DNA of 64,000 nucleotides from Elusimicrobiales bacterium (GCA_028713125.1 JAQTOU010000009.1:53273-117272); one strand, 5' to 3'; shown: positions 15,383-22,979, counted from the stretch's first letter. Made by a program: numbers and translations. Notes: generated by a model from the letters alone, not told the origin.

Positions 15383-16446
15383 TAAAGACAGAACTTCCCC
15401 CCATAGGAAAGATAAACCCGGCGGTCTTCGACGGGCTGATCTACCCGCGGCTCGGCGCGCCTTCCAAAGACATCCTGGACGGGCCGATGCACGGCGTGGA
15501 CTGCGGCGTGGTGCGGGTGGCGCCGGGCAAAGTGATGGCCATGACGGCGGACCCTTTCTTCATCGTTCCCGATTACGGCTGGGAGCGGGCGGCCTGGTTC
15601 GCTTTCCACATACTGGCCTCGGATATCACCACCACCGGCCTGAAGCCCTCGCATTTGGCGGTGGACCTGAACCTGCCGCTCTCGATCAAGCGGGAGGAGC
15701 TGGAAACAATGTGGGAGACCGTGCACCGCGAGTGCCTGAAGTACGGCGTCAGCGTCGTGACCGGGCATACGGCTAAATACGCGGGCTGCGATTATCCGAT
15801 GGTGGGCGGCGCTTTCATGACGGCCCTCGGGGACGAGGATAAATATGTCACCACCAGGATGGCCCGCCCCGGCGACAAGATAGTCGTGACCAAGGGCGCG
15901 GCGATAGAGACCTGCGGGCTTTTCGCCGCGGCCTGCCCCGGGCTGATAGAGGAGGCTTTAGGCCCGGAATTGCTGAAAGAGGCGGACGGCTTCTTCGAAA
16001 AAATGTCCACGGTGGAGGACGCCCTGACCGCGGCCGACGGGGATGCCAGGAAAGCCGGGATCACCTCGATGCATGACGCTACCGAATGCGGGATCTGGGG
16101 CGGGCTCTTTGAAATAGCCCGCGCTTCCGGAACCGGCATGCGGATAGAGAAGGAAAGCATTATATTGGAAAAGGCCCCTGCCCTTATCTGCGCGCATTTC
16201 GGCATAGACCCCTACGCCTCTATCAGCGAGGGGACGCTGATAATCACGGCCAGGGAGTGGGCGGTTCCGGCCCTTCTTGCCAGGCTGGCGGCAAAAGGGA
16301 TAAAAGCCTCTGTCATAGGCGAAGTGAAGGAAGCGAAACACGGAGTGAAGGTGGTCGAGAGCGGCGAAGAGCGGAACCTCGAGCACCCGGTGGCGGACCC
16401 GTTCTGGGCCGCTTTCGCCGGGGCGATGGAACTAAAGGCAAAGTAA
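15379..16446 (+). CDS. PurM/AIR-synthase superfamily protein, candidate thiamine-phosphate kinase
   Basis: A 355-residue protein of the superfamily that includes PurM, HypE, SelD and ThiL. N-terminal AIRS-type marks are MTADPFF, ASDITTTGLKPSHLAVDL and VVTGHTAKY; the C-terminal domain includes SMHDATECGIWGG and SEGTLII. It is the last gene under the TPP riboswitch, overlapping thiE by four bases, which makes a role as thiamine-monophosphate kinase attractive. It is not an ordinary ThiL by eye. It lacks the C-terminal PRIC motif of HypE and the Cys/Sec motif of SelD, so those are disfavoured. Family recognition is good; the function is inference from the operon. Confidence 0.7.
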   Translation: MIKTELPPIGKINPAVFDGLIYPRLGAPSKDILDGPMHGVDCGVVRVAPGKVMAMTADPFFIVPDYGWERAAWFAFHILASDITTTGLKPSHLAVDLNLPLSIKREELETMWETVHRECLKYGVSVVTGHTAKYAGCDYPMVGGAFMTALGDEDKYVTTRMARPGDKIVVTKGAAIETCGLFAAACPGLIEEALGPELLKEADGFFEKMSTVEDALTAADGDARKAGITSMHDATECGIWGGLFEIARASGTGMRIEKESIILEKAPALICAHFGIDPYASISEGTLIITAREWAVPALLARLAAKGIKASVIGEVKEAKHGVKVVESGEERNLEHPVADPFWAAFAGAMELKAK

Positions 16447-16460
16447 AGTCTGCGGCTGTA

Positions 16461-16496
16461 AAAAGAAACACCGCGCGGCTGCGCGGTGTTTCTTTT
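16461..16496. terminator. Bidirectional intrinsic terminator
   Basis: A perfect 16-base-pair stem (AAAAGAAACACCGCGC, 16461-16476, with 16481-16496) and GGCT loop, ending in TTTT in either direction. It serves the thi operon on the plus strand and the small exported-protein gene on the minus strand. Confidence 0.92.
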
Positions 16497-16517
16497 AGGT
16501 GTGTAAAACTGCCGAGC

Positions 16518-16880
16518 TTACAGGGTTCCCGCTGCCAGGAAGAGGAGTCCGCCGATAAGCAGGCCGATAGGGCCTAAAAGCACGAAGCCGATATAGGCGC
16601 CGACACCGCCGAGAAGCATATTCCTCGCATTATCGCCTATAAATCCTTTTATGGACTCCATCATGGTGGGCTTGGCGGGCGCCGGAGGGGGCGCAGCTAC
16701 GGTAAGTGTGGGTACGCCCGTGCCTTTCTGCATTCCCAGTGTGGGTGTTGCCGATGCAGATCTTCCGTCACTGAAAAGGTTGCCATCTTGTAGTTGGTTC
16801 ATTGACCCGGCGAAAGCGGGGGCCGCTGTCGAGAGGAAAGAACCGAGAATGATAAGGCAAAGGGCTTTAGTGTTTTTCAT
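16518..16880 (-). CDS. Small exported protein with C-terminal hydrophobic region
   Basis: A 120-residue protein that I do not recognise. From the ATG at 16880 it has a clear signal peptide (MKNTKALCLIILGSFL, cleavage near PAFAG), a low-complexity Ser/Thr/Pro/Ala middle including a proline-rich stretch (AAPPPAPAKP), and a C-terminal part with two Gly/Leu-rich hydrophobic segments (NMLLGGVGAYIGFVLLG and IGLLIGGLLFLAAG) that may form a membrane hairpin. It probably sits in the inner membrane facing the periplasm. A TATAAT ends six bases before this ATG, which supports this start over one 51 bases further out. Confidence 0.65.
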   Translation of the reverse strand: MKNTKALCLIILGSFLSTAAPAFAGSMNQLQDGNLFSDGRSASATPTLGMQKGTGVPTLTVAAPPPAPAKPTMMESIKGFIGDNARNMLLGGVGAYIGFVLLGPIGLLIGGLLFLAAGTL

Positions 16881-16886
16881 ACCAAT

Positions 16887-16892
16887 ATTATA
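16887..16892 (-). promoter_or_regulatory. -10 box of a likely leaderless gene
   Basis: TATAAT with exactly six bases between it and the ATG at 16880. Transcription would start at or next to the start codon. One of seven such cases in the window. Confidence 0.55.
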
Positions 16893-16937
16893 CGGTATGA
16901 TCGAAATCTTTGTAAGAGTAATTGGTACCAAGCGGGC

Positions 16938-16955
16938 ATAGGACTAAAGTCCTAT
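16938..16955. repeat. Perfect 18-base palindrome
   Basis: ATAGGACT-AA-AGTCCTAT: an eight-base-pair perfect dyad with a two-base centre. It lies between the 3' end of a small ribbon-helix-helix-like gene and the upstream region of the small exported protein. It could be a protein-binding operator or a short RNA hairpin; no T tract follows directly. Confidence 0.6.
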
Positions 16956-16983
16956 ATTGGAAGGAGTAGAAGATGCGGTGCGG

Positions 16984-17166
16984 TCAGAAGAGCTTATCCT
17001 GGGTCGGTTTTTCCTTTCTTTTTCCGGCTTTCTTGGCGGCCACCTCCGCCTCGGTGAGGCCGAGGCGGAAGATGTCTACTATCTGGTAGCCGTCTTCTCT
17101 TAGCTGCTTAAGTTTCACGGTGTCCTCTTCAGACAGAGAAATGACTATCTGGTAGCGTGGTTTCAT
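16984..17166 (-). CDS. Small ribbon-helix-helix-like protein
   Basis: A 60-residue protein from the ATG at 17166, which has AGGAAGG about six bases upstream. The first half (PRYQIVISLSEEDTVKLKQL) has the strand-then-helix pattern of ribbon-helix-helix DNA-binding proteins, continuing REDGYQIVDIFRLGL as a possible second helix. The rest is a Lys/Ala-rich tail. A role as a small repressor is therefore possible, but the similarity is only to the fold pattern. It starts two bases after the stop of another small gene, and both share one promoter. Longer frames starting at 17277 lack support. Confidence 0.5.
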   Translation of the reverse strand: MKPRYQIVISLSEEDTVKLKQLREDGYQIVDIFRLGLTEAEVAAKKAGKRKEKPTQDKLF

Positions 17167-17168
17167 TT

Positions 17169-17318
17169 TTACCTTCCTTTTCCAGTGTAGTTTAAGGCAA
17201 GTTTGATCCGGTCGGCGCGGGCGATGCTGGTCCCCATTTTGCCGTCCTTTATAAGGCCGAGCGTAGCGCACATCCACACCTTGAATTCCTTCGGGAGCAT
17301 GTACTTTTGGGTATTCAT
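17169..17318 (-). CDS. Very small protein of unknown function
   Basis: A 49-residue protein beginning MNTQKYMLPKEFKVWMCATL, with a consensus-like ribosome-binding site (GGAGG, about six bases before the ATG at 17318) and a near-consensus promoter further upstream. It is rich in Lys and Arg and has no signal peptide or clear motif. The strong expression signals argue that it is a real gene although too short for confident recognition. The pair with the 60-residue ribbon-helix-helix-like gene resembles small regulator cassettes of plasmids and phages, but no partner toxin is recognisable. Unknown. Confidence 0.5.
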   Translation of the reverse strand: MNTQKYMLPKEFKVWMCATLGLIKDGKMGTSIARADRIKLALNYTGKGR

Positions 17319-17356
17319 AATATCCTCCGTTCGCTGACCTGTTCGCTTCTGTGTAT

Positions 17357-17386
17357 AGTATAGCATAGGATAGTATAGTTTGTCAA
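17357..17386 (-). promoter_or_regulatory. Sigma-70 type promoter of the two small genes
   Basis: On the minus strand TTGACA (17381-17386) and TATACT (17357-17362) are separated by 18 bases, the best complete promoter in the window. The spacer and -10 region consist of repeated CTATAC/TATACT-like units (the tatag/cataggatag stretch), which could also form a binding site for a repressor. Confidence 0.75.
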
Positions 17387-17503
17387 GGGGTAGTTTCCCC
17401 CCCTCTGAAATAAGTGTTATAAAACAAGCATATTTTATTCCCCCCTCAAGTGACCTGCGGATGACGCTGAGTAAATATACTGTCCGGATTGGATTTTAAT
17501 TGC

Positions 17504-17509
17504 TAAAAT
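17504..17509 (+). promoter_or_regulatory. -10 box of folP, likely leaderless
   Basis: TAAAAT, preceded by TGC (extended -10), ending six bases before the folP ATG at 17516. No ribosome-binding site is present. Confidence 0.55.
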
Positions 17510-17515
17510 TTAGCC

Positions 17516-18334
17516 ATGAAGAAACTTGAGTTCCCCTCGGGCCGGACTCTGATCTGCGGGATACTTAATGTCACTCCTGATTCTTTCTCGGACGGCGGAA
17601 AATGGGCCTCGCCAGGTGAAGCCGCGGCCCGTGGAATTGCGCTGGAAAGAGAAGGGGCCGACCTTATAGATATTGGCGGAGAATCCTCAAGGCCCGGCAG
17701 CGCGCCGGTCAGTTTCGAAGAAGAGGGGCAGCGTGTCATACCTGTTATCCGCGCTTTGGCTCCGCGGCTTAAGATCCCTGTTTCCATAGATACCTGCAAG
17801 CCGGAAATAGCGCGCCTGGCCGTGGCCGCCGGGGCGGACATAATTAACGATATAACCGGCTTTAAAGACCCCGCTATGATAGAGGCCGCCGCGGCTTCAG
17901 GCGCCGGCGCGATAATAATGCATATGCAGGGCGAACCAAGAACTATGCAGGCCTCCCCGGTTTACGGTGACGTGGTAGCCGAGGTTAAAGCTTTCCTTGC
18001 AGAAAGGGCCGCCGCCCTGGAGGCGGCCGGGGTAAAACAGATAATACTCGACCCGGGCATCGGTTTCGGCAAAACGCTGGAGCATAATTTGGCGCTTATA
18101 GCCCGCCTTGACGAGATCCGGGCTCTGGGCTACCCGGTGCTGCTCGGAGTATCGCGAAAGAAATTTATTGAAACGCTCTCCGGCGGCGGACCGGAAGAGC
18201 GGCTGAGCGGAACTATAGCCGCCTGCGTTTCCGGGGCCGCTAAAGGGGCGGATATCGTGCGCGTGCACGACGTGGCCGAGTGCCGCAAGGCAATGCTCGT
18301 CTCCGACGCTATAAAGGCCGCCGTAAAAAAATGA
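17516..18334 (+). CDS. folP: Dihydropteroate synthase
   Basis: Condenses para-aminobenzoate with hydroxymethyl-dihydropterin pyrophosphate in folate synthesis; the sulfonamide target. The 272-residue TIM barrel shows ILNVTPDSFSDGG (first signature), DIGGESSRPGS (second signature), VSIDTCKPEIA, INDITGF, IIMHMQGEPRTM, LDPGIGFGKTLEHN and LGVSRKKFIE, all in order and at family spacing. The ATG at 17516 has no Shine-Dalgarno sequence but an extended -10 box six bases upstream. The stop overlaps the next gene (ATGA). Confidence 0.97.
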   Translation: MKKLEFPSGRTLICGILNVTPDSFSDGGKWASPGEAAARGIALEREGADLIDIGGESSRPGSAPVSFEEEGQRVIPVIRALAPRLKIPVSIDTCKPEIARLAVAAGADIINDITGFKDPAMIEAAAASGAGAIIMHMQGEPRTMQASPVYGDVVAEVKAFLAERAAALEAAGVKQIILDPGIGFGKTLEHNLALIARLDEIRALGYPVLLGVSRKKFIETLSGGGPEERLSGTIAACVSGAAKGADIVRVHDVAECRKAMLVSDAIKAAVKK

Positions 18335-20058
18335 AGGTTTATCTCTCGCTGGGCTCGAACCTCGGGGACAGGCTCTCAAACCTGGACCGGGCCCTGCTTC
18401 TGCTCGGCCGCGGCGGCTGCAGAATTGTAAAAAGATCTTCGGTTTACGAGACCGCCCCTCTTTATTACCTTAAACAGCCGGCTTTCTTTAATATGGCGGC
18501 CGCCTGCGAAACTTCTCTCTCCCCGGAAAAACTGCTTGCCCTGATCGCGCGCGTAGAAACCGCTTTAAAGCGCCGCCGCCTTATCAGGAACGGGCCCCGC
18601 ACCCTGGACGTGGATATCCTTTTTTACGGCGGGCAGGCGCTAAGCCGCCCCGGCCTCAATATCCCCCACCCGCGCCTGGGCAAAAGAGAGTTCGTCCTGG
18701 CCCCGCTGGCTGAGATCGCTCATGGCCTGCGCCATCCCGTCACCGGTCTCAGCGTCGAAAAAATGTTCTCCGGGCTGAAGGAGCGCGGCGGCGCGCGCAG
18801 GCTGCCCAAAACTTACTCCGATCTTGAGGCTTGGCTCAAAGCCCTTCCTCCGCCGGCAGCGGACGCGCATTATTCGCTGGGCCCCATTAAGGCCGCTCTT
18901 GCGGCTCTGGGCGGTCCTGAAAAAAGGATGGGGCTGGTCGTGCATATCGCCGGCTCCACCGGGAAGACCAGCTCGGCCTGCATGACGGCCGCGGCGCTTT
19001 CGGCCTGCGGCCACAGGACGGGCCTTTATACCAGCCCGCATGTCAGGTCAATGCGCGAGCGCATAAAGATAGACGGCCGCGATATTACGGAAAAAGATTT
19101 CCTGGATTGCTTCCTGCGCGTTGAGTCGCTCAGCGCCGGCGAGCTTTCCTTTTTCGAAACTCTCACCGCTATGGCTTTTCTTTATTTTTCACGGAATAAA
19201 ACGCGCTTCTCGGTCGTAGAGGCCGGCCTGGGCGGGCGCCTGGACGCCACAAATGCCTCCGACGCCGACGTAGCCGGGATAACTTCTATCAGTCTTGAAC
19301 ATCTGAATTTGCTCGGTCCCCGCCTCGTGAACGTTGCTTCTCATAAGGCCGGCATAATCAAGGAAGGCAGTTCCGTCCTGGCCGGCTGGGCTGTCCCGCC
19401 GGCGGCCCTGTCCGTTATCGCCCGCCGGGCGGAAGAAATGAACGCCGGTCTTTCCCGGCCGTCGAGGTTTACGGCTTTTCTCGGTCCCGCGGCGAGGAAA
19501 GGCGGGAAGTTCCAGGCGGTTAACGCCGCTTTCGCCCTGAACGCCGCCCTAATGGCAGCGGAGCGCGCCGGCGCGGACTTCAGTCTTAATAAGGCCGCCG
19601 CGGCTTTGCCGGCGGCGATCCCGCCGGGACGCTTTGAGCGTTTCCTCCTGGACGGCCGGATCGTTATCGTGGACGGGGCGCATAATGCCGAGGGGATGTC
19701 GGCGCTCCTTAAGGAATTCGCCGGAGTCCGGCCGGTTTGCGTCGCGGCTTTCATGAGCGACAAGGCTCTCGCCCCCCTGGCCGAAGCCCTGGCCTCCGCT
19801 TCGTCGAAGTTGATCCTTACCCGCTCGCTTTCCTACAGGTCCGCCGAGCCCGAAGCCGTGAAGAAACTCCTTCCTTCCGGCATGCGGCGCGGTGTAAAAG
19901 TTATTGAAGATCCTCTTAAAGCTCTGAAACTGGCCCTCCGCCTGGCGTCCAAAGGCGGGACGGTCCTGATTGCGGGAAGTCTTTACCTCGCCGGGGATAT
20001 ACTCTCCGGCCTCAAGGGCCGCAAAGCTTTCCATCCCCGGGAAATGCTTATAAAATAA
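18331..20058 (+). CDS. FolK-FolC fusion: HPPK plus folylpolyglutamate/dihydrofolate synthase
   Basis: A 575-residue fusion of the steps on either side of FolP. Residues 1 to about 160 are hydroxymethyldihydropterin pyrophosphokinase: YLSLGSNLGDR, SSVYETAPL, QPAFFNMAAA and the signature PRTLDVDILFYG. Residues from about 165 are a Mur-ligase-type FolC: a P-loop (HIAGSTGKTS, near 207), YTSPHVRSMRERI, FFETLTAMAFLYF, VEAGLGGRLDATNA, ISLEHLNLLG, a Lys carbamylation-region SHKAGIIK and VDGAHNAEG. The P-loop departs from the usual GTNGKGS. The start at 18331 overlaps folP by four bases; a frame from 18280 is too long. FolC residues adding dihydropteroate to glutamate complete dihydrofolate synthesis. 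No folE or folB here. Confidence 0.93.
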   Translation: MKVYLSLGSNLGDRLSNLDRALLLLGRGGCRIVKRSSVYETAPLYYLKQPAFFNMAAACETSLSPEKLLALIARVETALKRRRLIRNGPRTLDVDILFYGGQALSRPGLNIPHPRLGKREFVLAPLAEIAHGLRHPVTGLSVEKMFSGLKERGGARRLPKTYSDLEAWLKALPPPAADAHYSLGPIKAALAALGGPEKRMGLVVHIAGSTGKTSSACMTAAALSACGHRTGLYTSPHVRSMRERIKIDGRDITEKDFLDCFLRVESLSAGELSFFETLTAMAFLYFSRNKTRFSVVEAGLGGRLDATNASDADVAGITSISLEHLNLLGPRLVNVASHKAGIIKEGSSVLAGWAVPPAALSVIARRAEEMNAGLSRPSRFTAFLGPAARKGGKFQAVNAAFALNAALMAAERAGADFSLNKAAAALPAAIPPGRFERFLLDGRIVIVDGAHNAEGMSALLKEFAGVRPVCVAAFMSDKALAPLAEALASASSKLILTRSLSYRSAEPEAVKKLLPSGMRRGVKVIEDPLKALKLALRLASKGGTVLIAGSLYLAGDILSGLKGRKAFHPREMLIK

Positions 20059-20083
20059 AAAACCGGGAGACATTTTCTCCCGG
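20053..20083 (-). terminator. Terminator of tRNA-Arg
   Basis: Stem CCGGGAGA/TCTCCCGG (20063-20070 with 20076-20083), followed on the minus strand by TTTTTTATTTTA. It is 20 bases past the tRNA-Arg 3' end, and lies at the end of folC so may also act weakly in the other direction. Confidence 0.82.
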
Positions 20084-20102
20084 CCCCCCTTAAAATTGGA
20101 AA

Positions 20103-20174
20103 TGTCCCCACCAGGAATCGAACCTGGATTGCCTGCTTAGAAGGCAGGAGCTCTATCCTTTGAGCTATGGGGAC
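20103..20174 (-). tRNA. tRNA-Arg (TCT)
   Basis: The minus strand gives a full cloverleaf: acceptor GTCCCCA/TGGGGAC, anticodon stem CCTGC/GCAGG with loop CTTCTAA, so the anticodon is TCT, and a T arm with GGTTCGATTCC. The 3' end continues ATTTCC, so CCA is not encoded and must be added by the nucleotidyltransferase. Confidence 0.95.
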
Positions 20175-20186
20175 AACTTGTATATT

Positions 20187-20852
20187 TTACAACAATCGTC
20201 TGCGTTTTTGTGGAAGGGCCGAAGAAGGCGCGGCTCCATGGCCGGAGCGGTCGTCCCCGGGCTGATTCCCCTGTATGGCCCATTCGAGCGGGAGCTCCTC
20301 TCTCTTTTGCGCTGGCGGGGCGGCATTTTCAGCCGTATCTAGCGCCGCCTCCAGCTCTCTGACGGCAAGCCTGTATTCTCTGGTCCTCCCCGTCCTCATA
20401 AGGTCAGCCAAGGCGAGCAGCTCATGGAGCTTATTGTCGGTCAGGGCTGCCAGGGGCGCGTTTTCATGGAGCGGCTCTATGCTCTGCCCCCGCACTTTTC
20501 CGGCAAGGCTGGGCCAGATATAGGGGTCTTCCTTTGAAGTTACTATCATCCTTGATAAAGGCGGCGCTGAATGGGCGGTTGGTATCCCCGTTGCCAAAGG
20601 CCCTGCCTTGGCCGGAAATACGTATTTTAGGCCATGTACGAGGAATTCAAGGAGAGCCGGCTTAATTACCCTCTTTTTAGCTGAATCTATGAATCCGGCT
20701 GTTTTGCAGCGGTCCAAGGCAAAGCTTATCTCTGTCTGGGACAGGCCCAGGGCATTAGCCAGGTCTACATGGCGCCATTGTATCTCCCCCATGGCGGCAA
20801 GCTTCAGAAGGATCACAATGTCCTGTGGTTTAATGCCGTTGAATGCTCTCAT
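20187..20852 (-). CDS. Winged-helix (MarR-like) regulator of unknown target
   Basis: A 221-residue protein from the ATG at 20852. Residues 8 to about 75 look like a winged helix-turn-helix: DIVILLKLAAMG, WRHVDLANALGLSQTEISFA as the helix-turn-helix and RCKTAGFIDSAKKRVIKPAL as the wing region. The rest is Pro/Ala-rich and has a conserved-looking acidic helix (TDNKLHELLALADLMRTG) before a charged tail. I do not know a named family for the whole protein. A 14-base perfect palindrome upstream (20878-20891) is a possible autoregulatory site. Codon use and GC content look slightly less GC-rich than the flanking metabolic genes. Confidence 0.65.
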   Translation of the reverse strand: MRAFNGIKPQDIVILLKLAAMGEIQWRHVDLANALGLSQTEISFALDRCKTAGFIDSAKKRVIKPALLEFLVHGLKYVFPAKAGPLATGIPTAHSAPPLSRMIVTSKEDPYIWPSLAGKVRGQSIEPLHENAPLAALTDNKLHELLALADLMRTGRTREYRLAVRELEAALDTAENAAPPAQKREELPLEWAIQGNQPGDDRSGHGAAPSSALPQKRRRLL

Positions 20853-20877
20853 AGGTAAAGAATAACTTAATATAGCA

Positions 20878-20891
20878 CATATTGCAATATG
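20878..20891. promoter_or_regulatory. Palindromic operator candidate
   Basis: CATATTGCAATATG is a perfect 14-base palindrome 26 bases upstream of the regulator ATG. The core ATTGCAAT recurs at 20958-20965 in the same intergenic region. Together they suggest a repressor binding to two sites, probably the regulator itself. Confidence 0.5.
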
Positions 20892-20996
20892 CAATAGTTT
20901 GCGTGTTGATGTTATAATGTCAAATGAAAATAGCATCCTGCTTGTGTAATTAGCAGTATTGCAATCTGAAAAACGGATGATTGTTTTTGGTCAGGA

Positions 20997-22157
20997 CTAA
21001 CCGAAAAGATATAGCTCTTCTTCCGCCCGGGTGATTCCGGTATAGAGCCAGCGGCGCCACATTTCGTCGTCCATTTGGGCGAAGCGCTCTTCGAACATTA
21101 TCACCCTCTTCGCCTGGCTGCCCTGGGCTTTGTGGACGGTCAGCGCGTAGCCGAAGTCGAAAAGGTCCCCCATCATGGCCAGTTTCCTGTCCTTGGTGAA
21201 ATTGACGCCGGTTTTGGCATTGAACTGCGGGGCGTAGATCAGGCCTTCATAGGGCTTTTCGCGGTCGTCAAGCTGTATTTCCGCTTCGTACCAGTCCTTC
21301 TGGGCCGGGATAATGCTGGTGATCGTTCCGAGCATACCGTTGAAGATAGCTTTTTTGTGATTGTTCCTCAGGCAGATAACGCGGTCGCCGCTTGCCGGAG
21401 CCGGCGTTTCATAGCCGCGGTTTGCGCGGATATGCTGGTTTATCCTGTTCCGGGTATTATTGTAGCCGCAAAGGATAAGCGTGTCCGGGGAATAGGCCTC
21501 CAGAAGTTCCCCGGTCTTCTCCTGGGCGTCGCTATCCTCTTTTAAATATTTGTACACGCCTGCGCCGTATTTCATGGGCGGGACCAGCCCGGTGGTGCGG
21601 GCGAATTCCGAAACCTTGATTATGGGGTTCTCGGCGGCCTGGCGGTGGATCTGCGTAAGCAGGACCTGCGGCTTCTCCATCAAATTGAAATTCCCGGAGA
21701 TGGGCGGAAGCTGGCCGTGGTCCCCGACTGCGATTATAGGGATCCTGTAGGAGAGCAGGTCGTTCCAGATCAGCCCGTCCACCATGGAGGCCTCGTCCAC
21801 TATTATCAAATGCCGCTCCAGTTCGTCCTTGCGGTCCCAGCCGGCTATCTGGCCGCTTCCGTCCTCCCTGGGCGTGTAGATAAGGCCGTGGATGGTGCTG
21901 ACCGAATCTTTGACGCTCAGGGCGCCGGCTTCTTTCAGTTTGTTCTTGAGGTTCTGCGCGGCTTTGCCGGTATAGCTGCAGAAAGCTATCCTGACGCTCT
22001 TGTCCAGCTTGGTCAGCTCGTTCTTGAAAATTGAAATGAGGGTGGTCTTGCCCGTGCCGGCATAGCCGCCGAGCGTGATGAAAGGGCTCCTGCCGGGGTC
22101 CCTGTACCACGACAGGAGCCTGGCTAGCGCTTTTTGCTGGTCTCCTGAAAGCTCCAT
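20997..22157 (-). CDS. RecD/Dda-like superfamily 1 DNA helicase
   Basis: A 386-residue ATP-dependent helicase of the SF1B type. Motif I is GGYAGTGKTTLI (about residues 25-36), motif II IIVDEASMVD, motif III GDHGQLPP, followed by Q.HRQ in TQIHRQAAENP, a CGYNNTRNRIN segment and late motifs VHKAQGSQAKRV and YTGITRAEEELYL. It is much shorter than RecD or RecD2, without N-terminal extension, closer in size to phage Dda. It probably unwinds duplex DNA 5' to 3' in repair or replication restart. The ATG at 22157 lacks a good ribosome-binding site; a GTG at 22187 preceded by GGAG is an alternative that adds ten residues. Confidence 0.9.
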   Translation of the reverse strand: MELSGDQQKALARLLSWYRDPGRSPFITLGGYAGTGKTTLISIFKNELTKLDKSVRIAFCSYTGKAAQNLKNKLKEAGALSVKDSVSTIHGLIYTPREDGSGQIAGWDRKDELERHLIIVDEASMVDGLIWNDLLSYRIPIIAVGDHGQLPPISGNFNLMEKPQVLLTQIHRQAAENPIIKVSEFARTTGLVPPMKYGAGVYKYLKEDSDAQEKTGELLEAYSPDTLILCGYNNTRNRINQHIRANRGYETPAPASGDRVICLRNNHKKAIFNGMLGTITSIIPAQKDWYEAEIQLDDREKPYEGLIYAPQFNAKTGVNFTKDRKLAMMGDLFDFGYALTVHKAQGSQAKRVIMFEERFAQMDDEMWRRWLYTGITRAEEELYLFG

Positions 22158-22232
22158 ATAGTTAATTCTACCATGCGCGGGCTTCACTTTCTCCGCTTTA
22201 TGAGCGACGGCGATATTTTATAGAGTATGCTT

Positions 22233-22979
22233 ATGCCGACAGTGATAAAAGTTACCGGCCTCCGAAAAAATTACGGCGAGCTGCGCGCCGTGGACGGCAT
22301 CGATTTCGAGATCAGCCGAGGAGAATGCTTCGGCCTGCTCGGCCCGAACGGCGCCGGGAAAACCACCACCGTAAAGATGCTTACCTGCGCCCTCCCCCTG
22401 AGCGGCGGCGATATCACCGTCGGGGGGATGAGCGTAAATAAAGACCCGCGCGGGGTAAAATATATCCTCGGCGTCTGCCCGCAGGAAGTGAACCTGGACC
22501 CGGATTTCTCGGTGCTTAAGAACCTTATCGTCTATTCCCGCTATTTCGACATTCCCTACGCCGAGGCTAAGAACCGCGCCGAGGAACTGATAAACCGCTT
22601 TCACCTGCACGATAAACTGGAGCGCCCGATCGAGGACCTTTCCGGCGGTCTGAAGAAGCGCCTGCTGATGGCGCGCGCGCTGATAAACAGGCCGAAGGTG
22701 CTCGTTCTCGACGAGCCTACCACCGGGCTCGACCCGCAGTCCCGCCGCCAGATCTGGGAAGAAGTGCGCGGGATGAAGAGCAACGGCCTGACCACGCTTC
22801 TGACCACCCATTATATCGAGGAGGCCGAGCTGCTCTGCGACCGCCTTGTGATAATCGACGCCGGGAAGATAGTGGAGCAGGGGACGCCGAAAGAACTTAT
22901 ACAAAAGCATCTCGACGGGAAGGGAAATCTGGAAGACGTGTTCTTAAAGCTGACGGGGAAGCATTTGCGCGATGAATAA
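22233..22979 (+). CDS. ABC transporter ATP-binding protein (ABC-2 type)
   Basis: A 248-residue ATPase subunit of a drug/polysaccharide-type exporter. Motifs in order: Walker A GPNGAGKTTT, Q-loop VCPQEVNL, signature LSGGLKKRL, Walker B VLVLDEPTTGLD and H-loop TTHYIEEAE. The C-terminus has the EDVFLKLTG segment typical of NodI/DrrA-like subunits. I prefer the ATG at 22233 because it gives the standard start VIKVTGLRKNYG; an in-frame ATG lies six bases earlier at 22227. TAGAGT lies six bases before the chosen ATG, a weak case of the leaderless arrangement. The next gene overlaps by eight bases. Confidence 0.95.
   Translation: MPTVIKVTGLRKNYGELRAVDGIDFEISRGECFGLLGPNGAGKTTTVKMLTCALPLSGGDITVGGMSVNKDPRGVKYILGVCPQEVNLDPDFSVLKNLIVYSRYFDIPYAEAKNRAEELINRFHLHDKLERPIEDLSGGLKKRLLMARALINRPKVLVLDEPTTGLDPQSRRQIWEEVRGMKSNGLTTLLTTHYIEEAELLCDRLVIIDAGKIVEQGTPKELIQKHLDGKGNLEDVFLKLTGKHLRDE

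Noticed and set aside
15379..16446. Hydrogenase maturation protein HypE or selenophosphate synthetase SelD
   Set aside because: The C-terminal PRIC motif of HypE and the Cys/Sec-containing N-terminal motif of SelD are missing; the operon is thiamine-related.
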